The notes under the pieces were generated by a model. That model was given only the letters and a program-made list of their open reading frames with translations, did no database searches and was not told the origin of the DNA. Source: Pseudomonas lurida (GTDB lineage: Bacteria; Pseudomonadota; Gammaproteobacteria; Pseudomonadales; Pseudomonadaceae). Taken from it: a stretch of 64,000 bases of DNA. How positions within the stretch are numbered: the first letter of the stretch is position 1; every line of letters starts with the position of its first letter. This document shows positions 25,964-33,880 of this stretch, piece after piece. The position numbers and the translations under genes were made by a program. Location: assembly GCF_002563895.1 (NCBI RefSeq), contig NZ_PDJB01000001.1, forward strand, positions 4,013,501-4,077,500, in the 5' to 3' direction.

Positions 25964-27247
25964 TCAAGCCAATGTAATGTCGTGTAAAGATCGCGCGCTG
26001 TGGAGGTTGATCTCCACGGTCAGCCCGCCCCCCGGCTCGTTGCGCGCCTCGATATGGCCGCCATGCATCTGCACCGCCCTCGCTGCAATGGCCAGACCCA
26101 GGCCAAAGCCGACGGTGGTGTCGCCCACACCGCGTTCGAACGGCTGGAAGATCGTGCGCAATCGGCCAGGCGCCACCCCAGGCCCATGGTCGCTGATGCG
26201 CACGTTCAAGCGATTCGCCTCGCGGTTGACCTGCGCCGATACCTGCACGGTCGTTCCCGGACGGGTATAGCGGACGGCGTTGCGAATCACGTTTTCAAAA
26301 CAGCGGTACAGCAACTCGCCGCTGACACAGGCAATAAACGGCGGGCAAGCCTGCAGATGAACGCGACAGTCCTTGATACCCGCTTCGAATTGCGCGTCGT
26401 CGACGATCATCACCAGCAACTCAACGATATCCACCGGCTCGCGCTCGATGCTTTCGGGGCGGCCCTGTAGACGGGCCAGGGTCAGCAGCGCCTCGATCAG
26501 CGTGTCCATGCGCTCGGACTCGTGTTCGATGCGCTCGAGCATTTCCAGGCGCGCGGCGTCCTGGCGCAACAGGCCGATGGCCGCTTGCATGCGCGTCAAC
26601 GGCGAGCGCAGTTCATGGGAGATGTCGTGCAACAGATGCTGCTGGGCTTGCACCAACACCTTCAACTGGTTGGCCATGCGGTCGCAGTCTTCGGCCAGGT
26701 CGACGATTTCATCGCGGCGCTTGCCCATGGAAGGCTTGACCCGGGTTTCGAAGCGCCCCTGGGCCACATCGCTCATTGCCCGGCGCAAGTGCGCCAACGG
26801 CCAGGCCAGGTAGTACGCCATGTACCCACTGAACAGCGCGCTCATCAACGTGCCAATGATCAGCGGGACCTGTTGCCAGGGCCTGCCGCCGTCATCACCG
26901 GGGGCGTGGCTCGAGCGCAGTAAAAGCGCCAGGCCTTCCTTGCTGGTCACCGCGCGTTCAAAAGCTGGCTCTGCAACTGCTGACCCAGCCAGTAACTGGC
27001 CGCTGCGATCATAAATGCCGATGACCTCGTCTGGCGGACGCTCCCATACCGCCAGGAACTGGCCAGCGGCCTCGACACCAAATTGTTCCAGCAGCTTTTG
27101 CTCACTCGCGAGGATGGCGCCCACATGCGGGTCGCCCGGGCGGAAGCGGCTCAGTTCCAGCACACCGACCCCCACCAGGAACGTCAAGGTGGTTGCCAGC
27201 CAGAACGCCAGGAACAGTTTCCAGAACAGCAGGCTGGGCTTGGTCAT
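25964..27247 (-). CDS. Two-component sensor histidine kinase
   Basis: This 427-residue membrane kinase has TM1 at about 8-30 (FWKLFLAFWLATTLTFLVGV), a periplasmic sensor of about 95 residues, TM2 at about 127-148, HAMP, then the H-box HDISHELRSPLTRM (His211 phosphorylated). N, G1 and G2 boxes are ENVIRNAVRYTRPG, DHGPGVAPGRL and GFGLGLAIA. The layout resembles CpxA/RstB-type envelope sensors. It overlaps its response regulator by 4 bp. The periplasmic domain is small and I cannot name its signal. The extra bamA across the intergenic region makes envelope stress a reasonable guess. Confidence 0.92.
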   Translation of the reverse strand: MTKPSLLFWKLFLAFWLATTLTFLVGVGVLELSRFRPGDPHVGAILASEQKLLEQFGVEAAGQFLAVWERPPDEVIGIYDRSGQLLAGSAVAEPAFERAVTSKEGLALLLRSSHAPGDDGGRPWQQVPLIIGTLMSALFSGYMAYYLAWPLAHLRRAMSDVAQGRFETRVKPSMGKRRDEIVDLAEDCDRMANQLKVLVQAQQHLLHDISHELRSPLTRMQAAIGLLRQDAARLEMLERIEHESERMDTLIEALLTLARLQGRPESIEREPVDIVELLVMIVDDAQFEAGIKDCRVHLQACPPFIACVSGELLYRCFENVIRNAVRYTRPGTTVQVSAQVNREANRLNVRISDHGPGVAPGRLRTIFQPFERGVGDTTVGFGLGLAIAARAVQMHGGHIEARNEPGGGLTVEINLHSARSLHDITLA

Positions 27248-27927
27248 TCGGCAATCAACAGGTAGCCGAGGCCACGCACGCTCTGGATCCAGGCCTTGGC
27301 GTCAGGGCGCGGCCCCAGCTTTTGCCGGATGCTGCTGATATGCACGTCGATGCGCCGGTCATAGCGGGTCAGTGGGCAACCCAGGGCATTGAGCGACAGA
27401 TCCTTTTTGCTCACCACTTGACCAGCGCTGCGGGCCAGTTCTTCGAGCAGGCTGAACTCGGTGCTGGTCACGCCCAGTTCGGCACCGTTCCACAAGGCCT
27501 GGCGCTTGCCGGGCCATAACACCAGCGAGCCGGTCTTGATCACCTCGGTGGTCGGCTGGCCCACCGCCTGCACCCTGCGCATAATGGCCCGCAGGCGCGC
27601 CACCAACTCGCCCGGGGAGCTGGGCTTGGGCACGTAGTCATCGGCGCCAAGTTCCAGGCCGGTGATGCGGTCAATGTTGTCGCCACGGGCGGTGAGCAAC
27701 ACCACCGGGACTTGGCTGACGGCACGGATACGCCGCAGTACCTCGATGCCCGAACGCTGGGGCAGCATCACATCCAGCACCACGATGCTGTAGCGACCCG
27801 ACAGCGCCTCGGTCTCACCCGCCTCTCCCGTATGCACGGCCGTGGCCTCGAACCCTTCGCACTCCAGGTACTGGCGCAGCATTTCAGTCAATTCCTGGTC
27901 GTCGTCGACTAGCAGTACGGAGATCAT
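27244..27927 (-). CDS. OmpR/PhoB-family response regulator
   Basis: This 227-residue regulator starts at ATG 27927 with MISVLLVDDDQEL. The receiver has the acidic pocket (Asp8-10), phospho-acceptor Asp52 (VVLDVMLP) and Lys101 (VPKPSSPGEL), and the C-terminal winged helix ends RRIDVHISSIRQKLG and RGLGYLL, typical of the OmpR/CpxR group. A longer frame upstream of 27927 has no similarity. It is transcribed divergently from the extra bamA gene, with three direct repeats between them that fit an OmpR-type binding site. Confidence 0.93.
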   Translation of the reverse strand: MISVLLVDDDQELTEMLRQYLECEGFEATAVHTGEAGETEALSGRYSIVVLDVMLPQRSGIEVLRRIRAVSQVPVVLLTARGDNIDRITGLELGADDYVPKPSSPGELVARLRAIMRRVQAVGQPTTEVIKTGSLVLWPGKRQALWNGAELGVTSTEFSLLEELARSAGQVVSKKDLSLNALGCPLTRYDRRIDVHISSIRQKLGPRPDAKAWIQSVRGLGYLLIAE

Positions 27928-27989
27928 GACGGGCTCGTCCGAGGGGTGGGCGCGCATTATCAGCCTTGCAGGCGGAATTCGGGCCAACC

Positions 27990-28015
27990 TTTACCTAACT
28001 TGACATTCAGTTAAC
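27990..28015 (-). promoter_or_regulatory. Triple phased direct repeat, candidate response-regulator site
   Basis: Read on the minus strand, this is GTTAA (28015-28011), GTCAA (28004-28000) and GTAAA (27994-27990), spaced 11 and 10 bp, one helical turn each. The last two give GTCAAGTTAGGTAAA, close to the CpxR consensus GTAAA-N5-GTAAA. It lies in the 188 bp divergent region between the regulator gene and bamA, so it could control both. Similarity is by eye. Confidence 0.5.
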
Positions 28016-28115
28016 CGCACCAAACGCCGCGCACTCTTATGCTGGCTCTTCACCGGTCGGCGAGTGAACCAAGCGCGCCGGCGCTGCTTGTCGATGTGTT
28101 CTGGAAAAGATCTTG

Positions 28116-30482
28116 ATGAATTTTTCGCGCCTGCTCTGCTCGGTTGCGCTGCTGCTCAATGCCTCACTGGCACTCGCCCAAGGCTTCAAAATCTCGGATA
28201 TTCGAATCAATGGCCTGCAACGGGTCTCGGCGGGCAGTGTGTTCGGTGCATTGCCGCTGAACGTCGGCGACGAAGCCGATGACCGGCGCCTGGTGGATTC
28301 CACCCGGGCGTTGTTCAAGACCGGTTACTTCCAGGACATCCAGTTGAGCCGCGAAGGCGACGTGCTGATTATCAATGTAGTCGAGCGCCCTTCGGTTGCC
28401 AGTATCGAGTTCGAGGGCAACAAAGCGATCGCCACCGATGACCTGATGAAAGGCATGAAGCAATCAGGCCTGGCCGAAGGCGAGATATTCCAGCGCGCCA
28501 CCCTGGAAGGCGTGCGCAATGAACTGCAGCGCCAGTACGTGGCCCAGGGGCGCTATTCGGCGTCGGTCGACACCGAGGTCGTGCCCCAACCGCGCAACCG
28601 CGTGGGCCTGAAGATCAAGATCGACGAAGGCGAAGTGGCATCGATCCAGCACATCAATGTGGTCGGCAATACGGTATTCGCCGACGACGCCTTGCTCGAC
28701 CAATTCACGCTCAAGACCAGTAACTGGCTGTCCTTTTTCAGGAACGACGACAAATATGCGCGGGAGAAACTCTCCGGCGACCTTGAACGCCTGCGCTCCT
28801 TTTACCTGGACCGCGGCTACATCAACATGGATATCACCTCGACGCAGGTCTCCATGACCCCGGACAAAAAGCACGTGTACATCACCGTGAATATCCAGGA
28901 AGGCCAGAAATACACGGTGCGCGACGTCAAGTTGAGTGGCGAGCTGAAAGTCCCGCAGGATCAGGTCCAGGCGTTGTTACTGGTGCAAAAGGGCCAAGTG
29001 TTTTCGCGCAAATTGATGACCACCACGTCGGACCTGATCACCCGCCGCCTGGGCAACGACGGCTACACGTTCGCCAACGTCACCGGCACGCCGCAGGTGC
29101 ATGAAGCAGACCACACGGTCGATATCACCTTCAGCGTCGATCCCGGCAAGCGGGCCTACGTCAACCGTATCAACTTCCGGGGCAATACCAAGACCGACGA
29201 CCAGGTGCTGCGTCGCGAAATGCGCCAGATGGAGGGCGGCTGGGCCTCGACCTACTTGATCGACCAGTCCAAGGTGCGCCTGGAGCGCCTGGGGTACTTC
29301 AAGGAAGTGAACGTCGAGACGCCAGCGGTGACCGGGTTGGATGACCAACTGGATGTGAACTACACCGTGGAAGAGCAAGCGTCCGGCTCGATCACCGCCA
29401 GCGTCGGCTTCGCCCAGAGCTCGGGGCTAATCCTTGGCGGGTCGATTACCCAGAACAACTTTCTCGGCACAGGCAACTCCGCCAGCCTGGGGCTGACCCG
29501 GTCGTCCTACCAGAGCAAGTACAACATCGGTTTCACCGATCCCTACTTCACTCGTGATGGAGTGAGCCTGGGTTACAACGCGTTCTACAACAAGACCGAC
29601 TACAACAAATACTACGATGACGGGGTGTCCTATTACGCCATCAACAGTTATGGCCTGGGCGCCAGCCTCGGCTACCCGATCAATGAGACGTCGCGCCTGA
29701 GTTTCGGCCTGACCGCCCAACACGACAGTATCGAACCGGGCACCTACAGCGCCGACGAGATCTACGACTTCATCGAGCGCGAAGGCAAACAGTTCACCAA
29801 CTTCAAAGCCAACCTGGGCTGGTCGGAATCGACCTTGAACAAAGGCGTGCTGGCAACGCGTGGACACGCGCAAAACCTCAACCTGACGGTGACGGTGCCT
29901 GGCAGTGACCTGAGTTTCTACAAAATCGACTACACGGGGCAAACCTTCCTGCCGGTCAGCAACAACACCGCCCTGCGCTTGCATACCAAGCTCGGTTACG
30001 GCAACGGCTACGGTTCCACCGACGGCTTACCCTTCTATGAAAGCTATACCGCCGGCGGTGAAGGCACGGTACGCGGTTTTGAAAGCGGCACGCTCGGCCC
30101 ACGCAGCACCCCGGCGACCGGGGCTTATGCCAGCGCCGGCCAGGCATACTATTCGGACCGGGATACGGAGGCGCTGGGCGGCAATATCCTGATTACCGGC
30201 GGCGCGGAGTACTTGTTCCCGGTGCCGTTCATCAAGGACAACAAATCCGTGCGCACTTCGCTGTTCTGGGATGTGGGCTCGGTGTATTCGGACAAGTGCT
30301 ACCTGAGCACGACCCAAGGCTGCGGCGGCGTAGACCTGAGCCAGATGGCGAGTTCGGTGGGGGTGGGAGTGACCTGGTACAGCCCGCTGGGGCCGTTGAG
30401 CGTCAACCTGGCTTATCCGATTCGCACGCCTGAGAACGCAGACAAGCAGGTCTTCCAGTTTTCCATGGGGCAGACGTTCTAA
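28116..30482 (+). CDS. bamA: BamA-family outer-membrane assembly factor (extra copy)
   Basis: This 788-residue protein has a signal peptide (LLCSVALLLNASLALAQ), five POTRA domains (about 24-420, starting FKISDIRINGLQRVSAGSVF) and a 16-strand barrel with the lid-loop motif TVRGFESG and end FSMGQTF. Length and layout are those of full BamA, which inserts beta-barrel proteins into the outer membrane. The housekeeping bamA of Pseudomonas lies with rseP, skp/ompH and lpxD; none of those is here, so this is probably a paralogue. The ATG 28116 has GGAAAAG upstream. It is divergent from a two-component system and followed by yeeE-like genes. Confidence 0.9.
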   Translation: MNFSRLLCSVALLLNASLALAQGFKISDIRINGLQRVSAGSVFGALPLNVGDEADDRRLVDSTRALFKTGYFQDIQLSREGDVLIINVVERPSVASIEFEGNKAIATDDLMKGMKQSGLAEGEIFQRATLEGVRNELQRQYVAQGRYSASVDTEVVPQPRNRVGLKIKIDEGEVASIQHINVVGNTVFADDALLDQFTLKTSNWLSFFRNDDKYAREKLSGDLERLRSFYLDRGYINMDITSTQVSMTPDKKHVYITVNIQEGQKYTVRDVKLSGELKVPQDQVQALLLVQKGQVFSRKLMTTTSDLITRRLGNDGYTFANVTGTPQVHEADHTVDITFSVDPGKRAYVNRINFRGNTKTDDQVLRREMRQMEGGWASTYLIDQSKVRLERLGYFKEVNVETPAVTGLDDQLDVNYTVEEQASGSITASVGFAQSSGLILGGSITQNNFLGTGNSASLGLTRSSYQSKYNIGFTDPYFTRDGVSLGYNAFYNKTDYNKYYDDGVSYYAINSYGLGASLGYPINETSRLSFGLTAQHDSIEPGTYSADEIYDFIEREGKQFTNFKANLGWSESTLNKGVLATRGHAQNLNLTVTVPGSDLSFYKIDYTGQTFLPVSNNTALRLHTKLGYGNGYGSTDGLPFYESYTAGGEGTVRGFESGTLGPRSTPATGAYASAGQAYYSDRDTEALGGNILITGGAEYLFPVPFIKDNKSVRTSLFWDVGSVYSDKCYLSTTQGCGGVDLSQMASSVGVGVTWYSPLGPLSVNLAYPIRTPENADKQVFQFSMGQTF

Positions 30483-30560
30483 CGGGGCCTGAGCGATTTT
30501 TCCACAGTCACTGGCGACGCTGAAGCACAATAGCGCCGAATCACTCAGGAGCAATGCTTC

Positions 30561-30995
30561 ATGACTGTCGACTGGCTTAACTTCACACCTTGGTCGTCTC
30601 TGGCAGGCGGCGCATTGATTGGCCTGGCGGCCAGCGTGTTCGCCGTCAGCAACGGCCGTATCGCCGGCATCAGCGGCCTGATCGGCCATCTTCTGCAGCG
30701 GGAGGGCAAGGGCATCAGTGAAACAGCACTGTTTCTGCTCGGCCTGCTCGTCGCCCCGCTGCTGTGGGCTGTATTCGCCACGCTGCCGCTGATTGAATTC
30801 CAGAGCGGCTGGCCCGCATTGATCCTCGCCGGTGTCCTGGTAGGGGTGGGCACGCGGTACGGCTCAGGGTGCACCAGTGGTCATGGAGTCTGCGGCATAT
30901 CGCGTCTATCGCCGCGTTCAATGGTCGCCACTGCCTGTTTCATGGTCAGCGGTTTCGGTACGGTGTTTGTGCTGCGCCATCTACTGGGAAGTTGA
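30561..30995 (+). CDS. YeeE/YedE-family membrane protein, first half
   Basis: This 144-residue inner-membrane protein of the YeeE/YedE (DUF395) family has four hydrophobic helices and the conserved cysteine motif GSGCTSGHGVCGISRLSPRS. Members such as TsuA move thiosulfate or other sulfur species through conserved cysteines. Here the usual one-chain protein of about 350 residues is split over two genes two bases apart, a common arrangement (PmpA/PmpB). It begins 78 bp after bamA on the same strand. Confidence 0.88.
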   Translation: MTVDWLNFTPWSSLAGGALIGLAASVFAVSNGRIAGISGLIGHLLQREGKGISETALFLLGLLVAPLLWAVFATLPLIEFQSGWPALILAGVLVGVGTRYGSGCTSGHGVCGISRLSPRSMVATACFMVSGFGTVFVLRHLLGS

Positions 30996-30997
30996 AC

Positions 30998-31417
30998 ATG
31001 ATCAAACTCACCGCATTCATCGCCGGCTTGCTGTTCGGCCTGGGCCTGCTTCTGGCAGGCATGGCCAACCCGACAAAAGTGCTGGCGTTCCTGGATATAG
31101 CCGGCGCCTGGGATCCGTCCTTGGCGCTGGTGATGATTGGCGCCATTGTCGTTGCGATTGGCCCGTTGACCTGGGCCCGCCGGCACACCCATTCGCTGCT
31201 GGGCGTGCCCATGCAATTACCCGCCAAGCGTGGGCTGGACCGGCGCCTGGTTGGCGGCAGCCTGTTGTTCGGCATCGGTTGGGGCATTGCCGGGATTTGT
31301 CCTGGTCCGGCGGTGGCCATTCTGCTGACAGGGCGTTGGCAGGCCATCCTGTTCACGGCGGCCATGCTGGGCGGCATGCTGTTGTTCACGGCGCTGGAGA
31401 ACCGGCGCAGGCGTTAA
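30998..31417 (+). CDS. YeeE/YedE-family membrane protein, second half
   Basis: This 139-residue partner of the preceding gene starts two bases after its stop (ATG 30998). Helices include IAGLLFGLGLLLAGMANPTKVLAFLD (the family G-x-x-x-S/A-x-M-x-x-P-x-K-V motif) and LFGIGWGIAGICPGPAVAILL, which holds the second-half cysteine. The two proteins together should form one transporter for a sulfur compound. The exact substrate is not shown by the sequence. Confidence 0.87.
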   Translation: MIKLTAFIAGLLFGLGLLLAGMANPTKVLAFLDIAGAWDPSLALVMIGAIVVAIGPLTWARRHTHSLLGVPMQLPAKRGLDRRLVGGSLLFGIGWGIAGICPGPAVAILLTGRWQAILFTAAMLGGMLLFTALENRRRR

Positions 31418-31655
31418 GTGCCGATCCAACTTATTGGCTGAAAGGGGACAAACCACGATGGCTGCGCGAGCGCTATTATCATCGGCGCGAATACCCGTCC
31501 CTGAAACGCTGTGATAGGGCAAATCAACCGACGTGATATGACGCTCTCAGTCAACTCTGACCGCTGTGAACAAGTAACAGCAACGCTCGAGAACTAAAGT
31601 TGAAGTGCCAGGGGAAGCAACCCCAGCTCACAACTCCAATAATAGAGCGACGTCA

Positions 31656-32648
31656 ATGAGACTGACACCATCCTTGCCAGCGTGCCTGGCCCTCAGTTGC
31701 GTATCACTTGCCGCCTTTGCTGCCGAGGGCCCACCACCGCCCTCGGTCAGCCAACCCAGCGGCATCAACCTGGGCGGCACCAGCTTCTACGACGGGTTCG
31801 CCGGGCCACCGGGGCTGACGCATCAGACCTATTTGAAGTTCAGTACGTCCAGCAGCATCCGTGACAATGGCGGCAAGGACAACGGCAACTTCGATAACCC
31901 GAAGATCAATGTCATTACCCTGATCAACCAGTTCAGCTATTACTCACCGGACACCATCGGCGGCGGCGCGCACCTGGGCTGGAGCCTGTTGGTCCCGGTG
32001 GTTTCCCTGGACGGCGACTTCGGCGACAACGGCGTCAAACTCAAGGACAACGGGGTCGGCCTGGGTGACGTCACTGTCGGCCCGCAGATCCAGTTCGATC
32101 CGCTCGTCAACGCCGAAGGCCGACCGTTCTTCGTGCAACGCGTGGCCTTCGATACGATCCTGCCCACAGGCAAGTACGACAAACACAAGGACTTGAACCC
32201 CGGCTCCCATTACTTTTCCTTCAACCCCTACTGGGCCGCGACCTTGATGCCAGCACCGCGCTGGGAAGTGAGCTGGCGCTTGAATTACCTGTACAACTTC
32301 AAGAACGACGATCCGGCGAGCAGCTCGGCACAGTTCTTTGAAGGGCGCCCCGTGCGCGACACCCAATCAGGGCAATCGGCCTGGGCCAACTTTACCGCCT
32401 CCTACGAGGTGTACCCAAAAGTCTCGGTCGGGATCAACGGCTATTACTTCCGGCAGATTTCCGATGACCAGGTCAACGGCGACCGCCTGAGCAACTCTCG
32501 TGAGAAAGTCCTTGGCATTGGCCCGGGCCTGTTCTGGAAGATCACGGAGGACAAGGCGTTCTGGCTCAATACCTATAAAGAAACCGGCGTAGAGAACCGC
32601 AGCAAGACCGATTACGCCGTGCAAGTTCGCTACGTCCATAAGTTCTGA
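31656..32648 (+). CDS. SphA/MetA-type outer-membrane channel-like protein
   Basis: This 330-residue secreted protein has a signal peptide (LPACLALSCVSLAAFAAEG) and a body of amphipathic strands typical of the phenol-degradation MetA family (Pfam Phenol_MetA_deg), with NVITLINQFSYYSPDTIGG, GVGLGDVTVGPQIQF, DTILPTGKYDKHKDLNPGS and final aromatic residue (YVHKF). Such genes lie in aromatic catabolic operons and probably encode outer-membrane entry pores. It opens the catabolic block, 15 bp before an MFS gene. I chose ATG 31656 because it starts the signal peptide. The 238 bp upstream (31418-31655) probably holds the operon promoter, though none is clear. Confidence 0.82.
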   Translation: MRLTPSLPACLALSCVSLAAFAAEGPPPPSVSQPSGINLGGTSFYDGFAGPPGLTHQTYLKFSTSSSIRDNGGKDNGNFDNPKINVITLINQFSYYSPDTIGGGAHLGWSLLVPVVSLDGDFGDNGVKLKDNGVGLGDVTVGPQIQFDPLVNAEGRPFFVQRVAFDTILPTGKYDKHKDLNPGSHYFSFNPYWAATLMPAPRWEVSWRLNYLYNFKNDDPASSSAQFFEGRPVRDTQSGQSAWANFTASYEVYPKVSVGINGYYFRQISDDQVNGDRLSNSREKVLGIGPGLFWKITEDKAFWLNTYKETGVENRSKTDYAVQVRYVHKF

Positions 32649-32663
32649 CTGAGGTGATGTGTG

Positions 32664-33845
32664 ATGAATGCGCTCGACTCCATCGACAGCAAACAATCAC
32701 TGGGCGCTATTTGCCTGATGATGGTCATTTCCCTGGGAACACTGCAGATCCAGCCGATCCTGGGCGGCGCGCTGATTGATCAACTGGGGGTGCCGCTCAA
32801 TGCCATCGGCGTGATCTTCGCCGCCGAGCTGATAGCGATGGCCATCGCCTGTGGCGTATGTGCCCTGCTCATGGCGCGCGTCGACCGCCGCCGCTTTGCA
32901 CGGGTAGCCTTGCTGATACTGGCCGTCGGCAACCTGGTTAGCACCCAGCTTCACAGCCAGACGTGGCTGGTGGTCTTGCGGATCATCTGCGGCGCCAGCG
33001 GTGGCGCGGTCATGGCGGTGGTGTACGCGACCGCTGCACTGCGCCGGTCCAAAGATGCAACGTTTGCAGTGATCAATATCGGCAACCTGTTATGGGGCAT
33101 GCTGCTGGTCACCTCGATGCCTCTGCTGCTGCAGGTCTTCGGCGTGCGCGGTGCCTTTGGCCTGCTGGCCATCACCAGCCTGCTCGCCGCACTGGGTTGC
33201 GGGAGAATCCCCAGGTACTACCCGGACGCCCAACGCATCGCCCATGGCGCGGCCCGACCGTTCGGGCTGACCTCGCTGCTGCTGATCGCGCTGTTTGCGC
33301 TGCTGTTCTTCGGGCATTCCGCCCTGTGGGTGTACCAGGAGCGAATCGGTAAAAGCCTGGGCCTGGAACCTCAGCAGATCGGGGCTATCCTCGGTGGCAG
33401 CATCCTGGCGGGTGCCCTGGGTGCGGGCCTCTCCGGGCTGATCGGACGGCGGCTTGGCCTGTTGTTCCCGCAACTGTTGAGCTTCGGTGCTGCGTTAGTG
33501 GCGACCTTGATCATGGTATACGGCGACAGTACCGTTGCCTTTGCCACCACGGCGTGCCTGATCCATATGGTGTGGTTTTTCAGCTTGCCGTACCTGCTTT
33601 CCATGGCTGCCGAACTGGATCCCTCCGGGCGCCTGGCGGGCCTGGGCAATGCCGCGATATTCATCGGGCAAGGGCTTGGCCCCTTTGGCGCCGCGCTGGT
33701 GGTCGGCGAGGGGCATTTCCGTGCGGTGGGCTGGCTGGCCGCCTGCGCTTATGGGCTGGCCTTGATTATCTCGTGCCTGGTGGTGGCCCGCTTCCGTCGC
33801 GGCGTCAAGCCTCGCGGGCAGGCCCTGTCAGCCCAATCCGCCTGA
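32664..33845 (+). CDS. MFS transporter
   Basis: This 393-residue major-facilitator protein has about twelve hydrophobic helices. The loop between helices 2 and 3 reads MARVDRRRFARVAL, a degenerate MFS motif. GAGG at 32651 serves either GTG 32661 or the chosen ATG 32664. It lies between the outer-membrane protein and the carotenoid-oxygenase-type gene and 35 bp before the latter, so it probably imports (or exports) the aromatic substrate. Its closest functional relatives cannot be told from sequence alone. Confidence 0.88.
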   Translation: MNALDSIDSKQSLGAICLMMVISLGTLQIQPILGGALIDQLGVPLNAIGVIFAAELIAMAIACGVCALLMARVDRRRFARVALLILAVGNLVSTQLHSQTWLVVLRIICGASGGAVMAVVYATAALRRSKDATFAVINIGNLLWGMLLVTSMPLLLQVFGVRGAFGLLAITSLLAALGCGRIPRYYPDAQRIAHGAARPFGLTSLLLIALFALLFFGHSALWVYQERIGKSLGLEPQQIGAILGGSILAGALGAGLSGLIGRRLGLLFPQLLSFGAALVATLIMVYGDSTVAFATTACLIHMVWFFSLPYLLSMAAELDPSGRLAGLGNAAIFIGQGLGPFGAALVVGEGHFRAVGWLAACAYGLALIISCLVVARFRRGVKPRGQALSAQSA

Positions 33846-33880
33846 ACGATGTCAACCGAACCGATCAATGAGATAACCCG

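Noticed and set aside
30877..31536. 219-codon plus-strand frame across the second yeeE-like gene
   Set aside because: Alternative frame of a gene with clear family motifs; its product has no domain.
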